Origin: Helicobacter pylori
GTDB taxonomy: Bacteria; Campylobacterota; Campylobacteria; Campylobacterales; Helicobacteraceae
Length of the DNA: 64,000 bases
NCBI RefSeq assembly: GCF_900120335.1
Contig: NZ_LT635477.1
Span: 248,001 to 312,000, forward strand
Direction: 5' to 3'
The position numbers and the translations under genes are program-made. The notes under the pieces were generated by a model. That model worked only from the letters and a program-made list of their open reading frames with translations, searched no databases and was not told where the DNA came from. Each line of letters starts with the position of its first letter. Position 1 is the stretch's first letter. Below, piece after piece: positions 27,497-35,595 of the stretch.

Positions 27497-28810
27497 TTGA
27501 AAGTTTATATTGAAACGATGGGTTGTGCCATGAATTCTAGGGATAGCGAGCATCTACTAAGCGAACTATCCAAATTGGATTACAAAGAGACTAACGACCC
27601 TAAAATGGCGGATTTGATTTTAATCAACACTTGTAGCGTGCGCGAAAAGCCTGAAAGGAAATTGTTTTCAGAAATCGGTCAATTCGCTAAGATCAAAAAA
27701 CCCAACGCCAAAATTGGGGTTTGCGGGTGCACTGCAAGCCACATGGGAGCGGATATACTCAAAAAAGCCCCGAGCGTGAGCTTTGTGTTAGGGGCTAGGA
27801 ATGTGTCTAAAATCTCTCAAGTGATCCATAGAGAAAAAGCGGTTGAAGTGGCGATTGATTATGATGAAAGCGCGTATGCGTTTGAATTTTTTGAAAAAAA
27901 GGCTCAAATCAGATCGTTACTAAACATTTCTATAGGTTGCGATAAGAAATGCGCTTATTGCATTGTCCCGCACACTAGGGGCAAAGAAATTTCTATCCCT
28001 ATGGATTTGATTTTAAAAGAAGCCGAGAAATTAGCGAATAACGGCACTAAAGAGCTCATGCTTTTAGGGCAGAATGTGAATAATTACGGCGTTCGTTTCA
28101 GCAGCGAGCATGCGAAAGTGGATTTTAGCGATTTGTTGGATAAATTGAGCGAAATCCAAGGCATTGAAAGGATACGATTCACTTCGCCTCACCCCTTGCA
28201 CATGAACGATGAATTTTTAGAACGCTTTGCCCAAAACCCTAAAGTGTGTAAGAGTATCCACATGCCCTTACAGAGCGGATCTAGCGCGGTGTTAAAGATG
28301 ATGCGAAGAGGTTACAGCAAAGAGTGGTTTTTAAATAGGGTGGAGAAGCTAAAAGCCTTAGTGCCTGAAGTGGGCATCAGCACGGATATTATCGTAGGCT
28401 TTCCTAATGAGAGCGATAAGGATTTTGAAGACACGATGGAGGTGCTAGAAAAAGTGCACTTTGACACGCTTTATAGTTTCATTTACTCCCCACGCCCTTT
28501 TACTGAAGCGGGAGCTTGGAAAGAAAGAGTGCCATTAGAGGTTTCATCTTTAAGGTTAGAGAGACTGCAAAACAGGCACAAAGAAATTTTAGAGGAAAAA
28601 GCCAAATTGGAAGTGGGCAAAACGCATGTGGTGTTGGTGGAGAATAGGCGTGAAATGGATGATCAAATCGTGGGTTTTGAAGGGCGCAGCGATACGGGGA
28701 AATTCATTGAAGTAACTTGTAAAGAAAAAAGGAATCCGGGCGAGCTTGTAAAAGTGGAGATTATCTCTCATTCCAAAGGGCGCTTAATGGCAACCACTAA
28801 AGGCAACTAA
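27497..28810 (+). CDS. miaB: tRNA-2-methylthio-N6-dimethylallyladenosine synthase
   Basis: Radical-SAM methylthiotransferase acting on i6A37 of tRNAs. The N-terminal UPF0004 domain has cluster cysteines in [15 protein letters not shown] and CGCTA. The radical-SAM motif is [13 protein letters not shown] near residue 143-155, and a TRAM domain ends the protein ([29 protein letters not shown]). Start is TTG at 27497 with AAAGG upstream. 437 residues, normal for MiaB. A second family member, mtaB, is at 43047. Confidence 0.96.
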   Translation: MKVYIETMGCAMNSRDSEHLLSELSKLDYKETNDPKMADLILINTCSVREKPERKLFSEIGQFAKIKKPNAKIGVCGCTASHMGADILKKAPSVSFVLGARNVSKISQVIHREKAVEVAIDYDESAYAFEFFEKKAQIRSLLNISIGCDKKCAYCIVPHTRGKEISIPMDLILKEAEKLANNGTKELMLLGQNVNNYGVRFSSEHAKVDFSDLLDKLSEIQGIERIRFTSPHPLHMNDEFLERFAQNPKVCKSIHMPLQSGSSAVLKMMRRGYSKEWFLNRVEKLKALVPEVGISTDIIVGFPNESDKDFEDTMEVLEKVHFDTLYSFIYSPRPFTEAGAWKERVPLEVSSLRLERLQNRHKEILEEKAKLEVGKTHVVLVENRREMDDQIVGFEGRSDTGKFIEVTCKEKRNPGELVKVEIISHSKGRLMATTKGN

Positions 28811-28843
28811 ACACCCCATAAAGAGCAGGTTTAAAGGCAAGAA

Positions 28844-29497
28844 TTGAGCTTAAAATTTTTCAGGAAAAGTATCGTTTTAAAGGTTGTCCCTCGTTTGGCG
28901 TTTGGAGTCCTTTGGTTGTTGCATAAAACTTGCAAAAACCGCTATTTTTTAGCTCAAGATTTAAAAGAAAAACCCTTTATTGTAAGCTGTTGGCATGGCG
29001 AGCTTGGCATGATCGGGTTTGCGTATTTAAGGCTTCAAAAACCTTCTGTTTATGTGATCGCAAGCCAGCATTTTGACGGCTCTATTGCGGCGGGTTTGTT
29101 TGAAAGCTTTGGTTTTAAAAACATTAGAGGTTCTAGCAAAAAAGGAGGGGTTAAGGTTTTGATAGAAGGGCTTAAACGATTGAAAGAAGGTTGCGATGTC
29201 GCTATCACTCCTGATGGCCCTAAAGGCCCACGACACAGCATAGCGGATGGGGTGATCGCTTTAGCTCAAAAATCAGGCGTGGGGATTAGCGCTTGTCGGG
29301 TGGTTTGTAAAAACGCATGGCGGTTGAACACTTGGGATCAATTTGAAATCCCTAAGCCTTTTAGCGAAGTGCGCTATTACATGCTAGAATCTGTGATCAT
29401 CCCTAAAGAATGGGAGCTTTCAAGGGCTAAAGAATATTTAAAGGCACGCATGGATTCTGTTGGGTTTGAAGAATCTCAAAGGGGTTTGGGTGCTTAA
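28844..29497 (+). CDS. lpxJ: Lipid A late acyltransferase of the DUF374 family (LpxJ)
   Basis: A 217-residue DUF374/LPLAT protein. Motifs seen are SCWHGELGMIG (the acyltransferase histidine region, residues ~46-56), SQHFDGSIAAG, GSSKKGG and TPDGPKGPRH (~125-134). From memory, the equivalent protein in H. pylori J99 (jhp0255) was characterised as LpxJ, a lipid A secondary acyltransferase unrelated to LpxL. A weak hydrophobic N-terminus suggests association with the inner membrane. Start is TTG at 28844. Its end overlaps the next gene by 8 bp, which links lipid A acylation to a run of unexplained genes. A canonical lpxL is at 36599. Confidence 0.78.
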   Translation: MSLKFFRKSIVLKVVPRLAFGVLWLLHKTCKNRYFLAQDLKEKPFIVSCWHGELGMIGFAYLRLQKPSVYVIASQHFDGSIAAGLFESFGFKNIRGSSKKGGVKVLIEGLKRLKEGCDVAITPDGPKGPRHSIADGVIALAQKSGVGISACRVVCKNAWRLNTWDQFEIPKPFSEVRYYMLESVIIPKEWELSRAKEYLKARMDSVGFEESQRGLGA

Positions 29498-30473
29498 AGG
29501 GTTAAAAAAAGCGCTTAAAGAGAAATTTTGCTCTCAAGTGTATATCTCTTTTAATGTGGATCACAATCTTTTATCCGCTCAAGTTTTAAGGGTTAAAAAC
29601 CACCGCATCAAAGAGAAATTTTTTAAAACTTTTGAGACCAAAGTGGAGACTAAAAATGGTGAAGTCCCCATTCAAGCCTTAAAAATCGCCAGAACTTATA
29701 GCCAAAAATACCCCTACACCTATTTTAGCGCGATGAGTAAGGCTAAAGAGGTTTTATGCGAAAAGCAGGCGTTTGAACAAATCAAACAAGAAAATCAAGA
29801 TTATCAGGCTTGTGAAGTCAATCAAAAGTATTGCGTTTATGTGGAATCTAAGGATTTTTTAAAGGATTTCAAGCGTTTTAAAATCCAGGATGTGGATTTT
29901 TTGTTTTCGCCCTTTAGCCTTATTTATGATTTTGTGCGCGATAATTTAGAAAACAAGCCTTTGTTGTATCTGCTTTTAGAGCGTTCAAGGTTTTATTTTT
30001 TGATTGCGGATAAAAAAGAGATTTTTTTAGCCAAATCCGTGTTTTTAGAAGAGCAACCTGAAGAATTTATAGAGGGCAAAGAAGAAGATTCTATGGGAAT
30101 GAGTAATGAAGCTGTGAATTTGTTTTTGAGCGAAATCCAAGAAGATATTGACAGCCTTGAAGAAGCGATAGGCCTAGACAGCAGTAAGGATAATAGCGAA
30201 AAAATAACAGAGGACGCTTATAGTTTGATTGAAGGCATGACGAATATCCCCTTGATTGCAGATGTTTTGCAAGAGGGGTTGCGTGGCGTCTATCATTCTA
30301 GAGAGATAGACTTTGTAGAAAAAGTGGTTGTTTTAGACAGCTGTCAAATCCACCAAAAGGCGTTAATGCATTTGCAAGAAACTTTGATGATAGAAGTGGA
30401 TAGGCTTGATTTTTCTTTAGTGGAGCGGTTGAATGTTTTAGCGCGCATGGAGAATGAAAAGCATGCGTTTTAG
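29490..30473 (+). CDS. Cytoplasmic PilM/GspL-like protein (putative)
   Basis: A 327-residue soluble protein without an assigned family. The layout recalls actin-fold PilM/GspL-type proteins. An N-terminal beta region (QVYISFNVDHNLLSAQVLRV) and a mid-region (KPLLYLLLERSRFYFLIADKKEIF) match repeated beta-strand halves. The C-terminal part (LREGVYHS-like LQEGLRGVYHSREIDFVEKVVVLDS, then LQETLMIEVDRLDF) parallels the PilM segment that precedes its last domain. Nucleotide motifs are degenerate. GTG at 29490 with AAAGGGG upstream is the preferred start. The two following genes look like PilN and PilO, which strengthens the idea. Corresponds to HP0271. Confidence 0.5.
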   Translation: MLKGLKKALKEKFCSQVYISFNVDHNLLSAQVLRVKNHRIKEKFFKTFETKVETKNGEVPIQALKIARTYSQKYPYTYFSAMSKAKEVLCEKQAFEQIKQENQDYQACEVNQKYCVYVESKDFLKDFKRFKIQDVDFLFSPFSLIYDFVRDNLENKPLLYLLLERSRFYFLIADKKEIFLAKSVFLEEQPEEFIEGKEEDSMGMSNEAVNLFLSEIQEDIDSLEEAIGLDSSKDNSEKITEDAYSLIEGMTNIPLIADVLQEGLRGVYHSREIDFVEKVVVLDSCQIHQKALMHLQETLMIEVDRLDFSLVERLNVLARMENEKHAF

Positions 30474-30996
30474 TTACATTGAGCCAAGAGCGAAATACTT
30501 AATCAGCAAGCTTTCTAAGATTTGGGTTTTTTACATTTTTTTATCTTTTGCGCTAATAGGGGGGTTAGTGTGGTTTATGCATAACGCCATTAAACGCGCT
30601 CAAGACAACGCGTCTGATTTAACGATCCAAGAAAGGCTTTACCGCCATGAAATCAGCCGCTTACAGGTAAAGACTGATGAAACCTTAAAACTCATTAAAG
30701 AAGCTAAAAAGCGTTTGAATTATAACGATGATATACGAGATGTTTTGCAAGGGCTTTTAAACATTGTGCCGGATCTTATCACCATTAATAGCATTGAAAT
30801 AGACCAACAAAGCGTGGTGGTTAGCGGTAAAACCCCTTCTAAAGAAGCCTTTTACTTTTTGTTTCAAAACAAACTAAACCCCATGTTTGATTATTCTAGG
30901 GCGGAATTTTTCCCTTCAAGCGATGGGTGGTTTAATTTTGTCTCCACCAACTTTTCTAATTCCTTACTGATAAAAAACCCGGAGTCTATTAAATGA
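30463..30996 (+). CDS. PilN-like inner-membrane protein (putative)
   Basis: About 177 residues: a short basic cytoplasmic N-terminus, one membrane segment (about 20-42, VFYIFLSFALIGGLVWFM), a coiled coil (about 45-90), and a periplasmic domain. The domain pattern LQGLLNIVPDLITINSIEIDQQSVVVSGKTPSKEAFYFL follows that of PilN/fimbrial assembly proteins (VP-x-x-h-x-h-x-x-I ... h-x-h-x-G-x-x-x-S). ATG at 30463 is chosen over 30454 because it is better spaced from GGAGA. It overlaps its neighbours at both ends. Corresponds to HP0272. Confidence 0.55.
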   Translation: MRFSYIEPRAKYLISKLSKIWVFYIFLSFALIGGLVWFMHNAIKRAQDNASDLTIQERLYRHEISRLQVKTDETLKLIKEAKKRLNYNDDIRDVLQGLLNIVPDLITINSIEIDQQSVVVSGKTPSKEAFYFLFQNKLNPMFDYSRAEFFPSSDGWFNFVSTNFSNSLLIKNPESIK

Positions 30997-31532
30997 AGCC
31001 ATTGCATTTTTCACACCTGGACAGAGAGCAATCAGGCGATGTGGGGTTTATCATTAAAAACCTTATTTTTTTAGGGGTTTTTTCCTTATTGGGTTGGTTG
31101 AATACCGAGTATTTTCTATGGCCTAGCATGCTGGAATTAAAAAAAATCCTTTTAGAAGAAAATCGTAAAAAAAGCGTTTTAGAATACGCGCAAAGGCATT
31201 TTGAAACAGCCCTAGCAAACTACCGCAATCAAAAAGAAACCAGCGAATCTTTGTTAAAGATTTTTAATGATGAAGAGTCCAGGCGGATCTTAGAAAAGAT
31301 TTTAAAAAAATGTTTTGACGCCTATAAAATCAAACCCTTGCTCTCTCAAAACCCCTCCCAAAAAACCCAATTTTTTATCATAGCTAGAGCGAGCGAATTG
31401 GAAAAGACCTATCTTTTTTTCACCCTAATCAACAAGTATTTACCGAGCGCTCAAAGCCAATTGCCCTTAAAGATTTCTAAAGATAGCGACGGGTTGTTGG
31501 TGCAATTTGGCGTGAGTATTGATCTCCAATAG
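30993..31532 (+). CDS. PilO-like inner-membrane protein (putative)
   Basis: A 179-residue bitopic protein: cytoplasmic N-terminus, a membrane segment at about residues 20-40 (FIIKNLIFLGVFSLLGWLNTE), a coiled coil (about 48-95), then a periplasmic alpha/beta domain (FIIARASELEKTYLFFTLINKY; ISKDSDGLLVQFGVSID). This is the architecture of PilO, the partner of PilN. The ATG overlaps the previous stop codon (ATGA). No peptidoglycan or pilin genes are adjacent. Corresponds to HP0273. Assignment rests on architecture, position and weak pattern only. Confidence 0.5.
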   Translation: MKPLHFSHLDREQSGDVGFIIKNLIFLGVFSLLGWLNTEYFLWPSMLELKKILLEENRKKSVLEYAQRHFETALANYRNQKETSESLLKIFNDEESRRILEKILKKCFDAYKIKPLLSQNPSQKTQFFIIARASELEKTYLFFTLINKYLPSAQSQLPLKISKDSDGLLVQFGVSIDLQ

Positions 31533-31548
31533 GATTAAGGGTGGTTTA

Positions 31549-31947
31549 ATGCGAGATTTTGATTTCAGTTTTAATCATAGGGCATGCGAGGGTTGTGGGG
31601 CAAAGTGTTGCGTGGGAGAAAGCGGGTATATTTTTGTAACGATCCAAGAAATGCAAAAAATTAGCGCTTTTTTAAAATTAGAATTAGAAGAATTCAGTCA
31701 AAAATACGTTAAAAAGGTGGGTTATAAGTTCTCTTTATTAGAAAAAGACGCTAAAGATTTGGGTTTGGCGTGCGTGTTTTTGGATTTGGAGACGAAAAAA
31801 TGCCAGATTTATAGCGCGCGCCCTAAGCAATGCCAGACTTTTCCTTTTTGGGAGAGCGTGAAAACTTTCTCTAAAGAGCAAAAGGAAGCTTTTTGTCAAA
31901 GCTGTCCGGGCATCACACAAAAAACCAAAGAGACTAAAGTACGCTAA
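31549..31947 (+). CDS. YkgJ-family cysteine cluster protein
   Basis: About 132 residues with the CxxCxxKCC cluster (CEGCGAKCC, residues ~12-20) and further cysteines in ACVFLD, KKCQIYSARPKQCQTFPFW and CQSCPG, the pattern of the YkgJ/UPF0153 family, probably a zinc or iron-sulfur binding protein. Biochemical role unknown. The ATG at 31549 is preceded by AAGGGTGG; the open frame 30 bp upstream begins at TTG and lies in the previous gene. It follows the PilO-like gene by 16 bp. Confidence 0.82.
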   Translation: MRDFDFSFNHRACEGCGAKCCVGESGYIFVTIQEMQKISAFLKLELEEFSQKYVKKVGYKFSLLEKDAKDLGLACVFLDLETKKCQIYSARPKQCQTFPFWESVKTFSKEQKEAFCQSCPGITQKTKETKVR

Positions 31948-31983
31948 AATTCACCTTAGTGATACAAAAAAGGAAATCAAATA

Positions 31984-33279
31984 ATGAATATTCAAACAAA
32001 GAAAAGATTTTTAGCAAATTTATTGCTTTTTAGCCTGTTTTCTTGCCTTAAGGCTGAAACCCTTTCAGAAGATCATCAAATCCTGTTGAGTTCAGACGCT
32101 TTCCATAGAGGGGATTTTGCCACCGCTCAAAAAGGCTATATGAATCTCTATAAGCAAACCAATAAAGTGGTGTACGCTAAAGAGGCGGCCATTTCAGCGG
32201 CGAGTTTAGGGGACATTAAAACCGCTATGCATTTAGCCATGCTTTATCAAAAAATCACCAATAATCGTAACGATGTTTCTATCAATAAGATTTTAGTGGA
32301 TGGCTATGCGCAAATGGGGCAGATTGATAAGGCGATTGAACTATTACACAAGATTCGTAAGGAAGAAAAAACCATAGCCACAGACAATGTGTTAGGGACT
32401 TTGTATTTGACTCAAAAGCGTTTGGATAAGGCTTTCCCGTTGTTGAATAAGTTTTATAACCAAGTGCATGATGAAGACAGCCTAGAAAAACTCATTACGA
32501 TTTATTTTTTGCAAAACCGTAAAAAAGAGGGCTTGGATTTGTTGCAATCTCATATAGATAGGTATGGTTGCTCAGAGCAATTGTGCCAAAAAGCGCTCAA
32601 CACCTTCACGCAATTTAACGAGCTTGATTTGGCTAAAACGACTTTCGCTCGTTTGTATGAAAAAAACCCTATTGTTCAAAACGCCCAATTTTACATAGGG
32701 GTATTAATCTTGTTAAAAGAGTTTGATAAGGCCCAGCAAATCGCAGAATTATTCCCCTTTGACAGGCGTTTATTGCTAGACTTATACACTGCGCAAAAGA
32801 AATTTGATCAAGCTTCCAAACAGGCTTCTTTAATCTATCAAGAAAGAAAAGACCCTAAATTCTTAGGCTTAGAGGCGATTTATCATTATGAAAGCTTGAG
32901 CGCGAATAAGAAAAAGCCCACCAAAGAAGAGATGTTGCCCATCATTCAAAAATTAGAGCAAGCCACCAAAGAGCGCCAAGCATGGCTTGCTAAAACTAAA
33001 GATAAAGAAGACGCGCAAGACGCTTTCTTTTATAATTTTTTAGGGTATTCCTTAATAGATTATGACATGGATGTTAAAAGGGGCATGGATCTTGTGAGGA
33101 AAGCCTTAGCGTTAGATTCTAACTCAGTGCTTTATTTGGATTCTTTAGCATGGGGTTATTACAAATTAGGGAATTGCTTGGAAGCTAAAAAGATCTTTTC
33201 TAGCATCGCTAAAGAGCTTATCCAAAACGAACCCGAATTAAAAGAACACAATAAAATCATTCAAGAATGCAAGAAATAG
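31984..33279 (+). CDS. Secreted TPR-repeat protein
   Basis: A 431-residue exported protein. The N-terminus is a signal peptide (about 1-22, LLLFSLFSCLKAE); the cysteine in LFSC could be a lipidation site but the preceding residues are not a standard lipobox. The rest is a series of tetratricopeptide-like helical pairs (for example RGDFATAQKGYMNLYKQ; YAQMGQIDKAIELLHKI; LYLDSLAWGYYKLGNCLEAKKIF). TPR proteins of this kind scaffold envelope complexes. A TAAAAT at 31945-31950 may give it its own promoter. It overlaps the next gene by 13 bp. Confidence 0.8.
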   Translation: MNIQTKKRFLANLLLFSLFSCLKAETLSEDHQILLSSDAFHRGDFATAQKGYMNLYKQTNKVVYAKEAAISAASLGDIKTAMHLAMLYQKITNNRNDVSINKILVDGYAQMGQIDKAIELLHKIRKEEKTIATDNVLGTLYLTQKRLDKAFPLLNKFYNQVHDEDSLEKLITIYFLQNRKKEGLDLLQSHIDRYGCSEQLCQKALNTFTQFNELDLAKTTFARLYEKNPIVQNAQFYIGVLILLKEFDKAQQIAELFPFDRRLLLDLYTAQKKFDQASKQASLIYQERKDPKFLGLEAIYHYESLSANKKKPTKEEMLPIIQKLEQATKERQAWLAKTKDKEDAQDAFFYNFLGYSLIDYDMDVKRGMDLVRKALALDSNSVLYLDSLAWGYYKLGNCLEAKKIFSSIAKELIQNEPELKEHNKIIQECKK

Positions 33280-33824
33280 GGATTTTAGAAAATTTACAAA
33301 AAAGCTTAGCCTTAAAAGAGGGCATGCTTTCTTATGAAATGCTGGGTAAAAGCCTGTCGTATAACCCTTACTTGCCTAGAGTCATTCCTCAAACCAAAAA
33401 TTGTGTTTTTGTAACCCCTGATGAGGTTTTAGAAACGCTTTTGAAAGAAAACACCCACACCGATTGCGTCATTGTCAATTTCAAAGGATTATACGAAATA
33501 GGCGCGCCAAGTGTGTTTGATTTAGAAGTTTTAGGGTTATTGCGCCGCCATGCGAGCTCTTTGATTGTCCATGAGGATTTTTTCATCAGCCACTACCAGC
33601 TTTTAGAATCGCTTGTTCAAGGCTCTGATGGGGTCGTTTTAGATGAAGAGCTTTTAAAAGAGGATTTAAAAGGCATGGTAGAGTTCGCTTGGCGTTTGGG
33701 CTTGAGCGTGTTTGTAGAGACCCACAAGCCCGATTACACTCATTTAAAAGATTTAGGGGTTTTAGGCGTGCTAGAAAATAGCCCCCATTCTTATAATCAA
33801 AAAAAAATAGTCTTTTTAGATTGA
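33267..33824 (+). CDS. Truncated indole-3-glycerol-phosphate synthase-like protein
   Basis: A 185-residue protein that looks like the second half of a TrpC barrel. The segment LIVHEDFFISHYQLLESLVQGSDGVVLDEELL lines up by eye with the TrpC stretch K-D-F-I-I-D-x-Y-Q-I...GAD-x-I-L-L, and GLSVFVETHKPDYTHL with GL-x-x-LVE-V-H-x-x-x-E-L. The catalytic lysine before D-F is replaced (VHEDF), and the chain is about 70 residues shorter than TrpC, so synthase activity is unlikely. It overlaps the TPR gene by 13 bp. Corresponds to HP0276. A role separate from tryptophan synthesis is inferred. Confidence 0.6.
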   Translation: MQEIGILENLQKSLALKEGMLSYEMLGKSLSYNPYLPRVIPQTKNCVFVTPDEVLETLLKENTHTDCVIVNFKGLYEIGAPSVFDLEVLGLLRRHASSLIVHEDFFISHYQLLESLVQGSDGVVLDEELLKEDLKGMVEFAWRLGLSVFVETHKPDYTHLKDLGVLGVLENSPHSYNQKKIVFLD

Positions 33825-33880
33825 ATTTTAAGCTAATTTAGAGTAAAAATCGTATTCAAACTTTTTAAAAGGAGTTAGTC

Positions 33881-34132
33881 ATGTCATTATTGGTGAATGA
33901 TGAATGCATTGCGTGCGATGCTTGCAGAGAAGAATGCCCTAGTGAGGCGATTGAAGAGGGTGATCCTATTTATAATATTGATCCGGACAGATGCACGGAG
34001 TGTTACGGGTATGATGATGAGCCTCGTTGCGTGAGCGTATGCCCTGTAGATGCGATTTTACCGGATCCTAACAACGCAGAGAGCAAAGAGGAATTGAAAT
34101 ACAAATACGAAAGCTTAAAAGAGCAAGATTAA
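33881..34132 (+). CDS. fdxA: Ferredoxin, 2[4Fe-4S]
   Basis: Small electron carrier of 83 residues. The first cluster is CIACDACREECP, the second CTECYGYDDEPRCVSVCP with an insertion typical of the Alvin-type ferredoxins. In H. pylori it serves as a partner of oxidoreductases including those that activate metronidazole. An AAAGGAG site precedes the ATG. There is a 56-bp gap upstream, so it may have its own promoter; none is certain. It is followed by gppA after 9 bp. Confidence 0.95.
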   Translation: MSLLVNDECIACDACREECPSEAIEEGDPIYNIDPDRCTECYGYDDEPRCVSVCPVDAILPDPNNAESKEELKYKYESLKEQD

Positions 34133-34141
34133 AGGCTAGCA

Positions 34142-35083
34142 ATGGCTAAAATCACAACCGTGATTGATATAGGCTCTAATTCAGTGCGTTTGGCTGTCTT
34201 TAAAAAGACAAGCCAGTTTGGGTTTTACTTGCTTTTTGAGACTAAGTCTAAGGTTAGGATTTCTGAGGGCTGTTATGCGTTTAATGGAATCTTGCAAGAA
34301 ATCCCCATGCAAAGAGCCGTTAAAGCCTTGAGCGAATTTAAAGAAATCGCCCTCAAATACAAAAGCAAAAAAATCCTGTGCGTAGCGACCTCAGCGGTGC
34401 GCGATGCCCCTAATCGGTTAGAGTTTGTAGCGAGGGTGAAAAAGGCTTGCGGTTTGCAAATCAAAATCATTGATGGGCAAAAAGAAGCGCTCTATGGCGG
34501 GATTGCGTGCGCGAATTTGTTGCATAAAAATTCAGGGATCACGATAGACATTGGAGGGGGTAGCACCGAGTGTGCGTTGATTGAAAAAGGCAAGATTAAG
34601 GACTTAATCTCGCTTGATGTCGGCACGATCCGCATTAAAGAAATGTTTTTGGATAAAGACTTAGATGTCAAATTGGCTAAAGCCTTTATCCAAAAAGAGG
34701 TCTCTAAATTACCCTTTAAGCATAAAAACGCCTTTGGGGTGGGGGGGACAATTAGGGCGTTGAGTAAGATACTCATGAAACGCTTTGATTACCCCATAGA
34801 TTCTTTGCATGGCTATGAAATAGATGTGCATAAAAATTTAGCGTTCATTGAAAAAATCGTCATGCTCAAAGAAGACAAATTACGGCTTTTAGGGGTGAAT
34901 GAAGAGCGTTTGGATAGCATCAGGAGCGGGGCGTTGATTTTATCAGTCGTTTTGGAGCATTTAAAAACTTCCTTGATGATCACTAGTGGGGTAGGGGTGA
35001 GAGAAGGCGTGTTTTTGAGCGATTTATTGCGCCACCATTACCATAAATTCCCCCCAATATCAACCCCTCTCTCATCTCTCTAA
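34142..35083 (+). CDS. gppA: Exopolyphosphatase/pppGpp phosphohydrolase, N-terminal two domains (frameshifted gene)
   Basis: Ppx/GppA phosphatase acting on polyphosphate and pppGpp. This frame covers the two actin-like domains: DIGSNSVRLAVF at residues 9-20, the phosphate loop in TIDIGGGSTECALI near residues 137-150, and GVGGTIRALSKI near 199-210. It stops at residue 313 (PISTPLSSL) because a C run at 35050-35055 has six bases; seven would continue in frame with the C-terminal domain at 35095-35595. Restored, the protein is 484 residues, the usual length. The truncated product keeps the catalytic domains but loses the HD-like C-terminal domain. Confidence 0.85.
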   Translation: MAKITTVIDIGSNSVRLAVFKKTSQFGFYLLFETKSKVRISEGCYAFNGILQEIPMQRAVKALSEFKEIALKYKSKKILCVATSAVRDAPNRLEFVARVKKACGLQIKIIDGQKEALYGGIACANLLHKNSGITIDIGGGSTECALIEKGKIKDLISLDVGTIRIKEMFLDKDLDVKLAKAFIQKEVSKLPFKHKNAFGVGGTIRALSKILMKRFDYPIDSLHGYEIDVHKNLAFIEKIVMLKEDKLRLLGVNEERLDSIRSGALILSVVLEHLKTSLMITSGVGVREGVFLSDLLRHHYHKFPPISTPLSSL

Positions 35084-35094
35084 AAGATCGCTTT

Positions 35095-35595
35095 TTGCCC
35101 CATGAAAAGCACAGCCAAAAGGTCAAAAAAGAATGCGTGAAATTGTTTGAAGCCTTATCGCCTTTGCATAAAATAGATGAAAAATACCTTTTCCATTTAA
35201 AGATTGCGGGGGAATTAGCGAGCATGGGTAAGATTTTAAGCGTCTATTTAGCCCACAAGCACAGCGCGTATTTCATTTTAAACGCTTTGAGTTATGGCTT
35301 TAGCCACCAGGATAGAGCGATCATTTGCTTATTAGCGCAATTCAGCCATAAAAAAATCCCTAAAGACAACGCTATCGCCCACATGAGCGCGATGATGCCA
35401 AGCCTTTTAACCTTACAATGGCTGAGTTTTATCCTTTCTTTAGCCGAAAATTTGTGCCTGACAGACAGCCATCATTTAAAATACACGCTAGAAAAAAACA
35501 AGCTTGTGATCCATTCTAATGATGCGCTTTACTTGGCTAAAGAAATGCTCCCCAAACTCATTAAGCCCATTCCTTTGACGATAGAGTTTGCTTGA
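35095..35595 (+). pseudogene. gppA: C-terminal part of gppA, separated by frameshift
   Basis: This frame encodes the helical C-terminal domain of Ppx/GppA (LFEALSPLHKIDEKYLFHLKIAGELASMG then ALSYGFSHQDRAIICLLAQFSHKK). The frame joins upstream as PNINPSLISLKDRFLPHEK when one C is added to the C6 run at 35050-35055. No good start codon or ribosome site exists for separate translation (TTG at 35095 only). Its end overlaps waaC. It is either broken, phase-variable through the C run, or a sequencing error. Confidence 0.8.

Noticed and set aside
34741..34747. G7 run in gppA as the cause of the frameshift
   Set aside because: The frame continues correctly through it (GVGGTIRAL); the break is at the C6 run.
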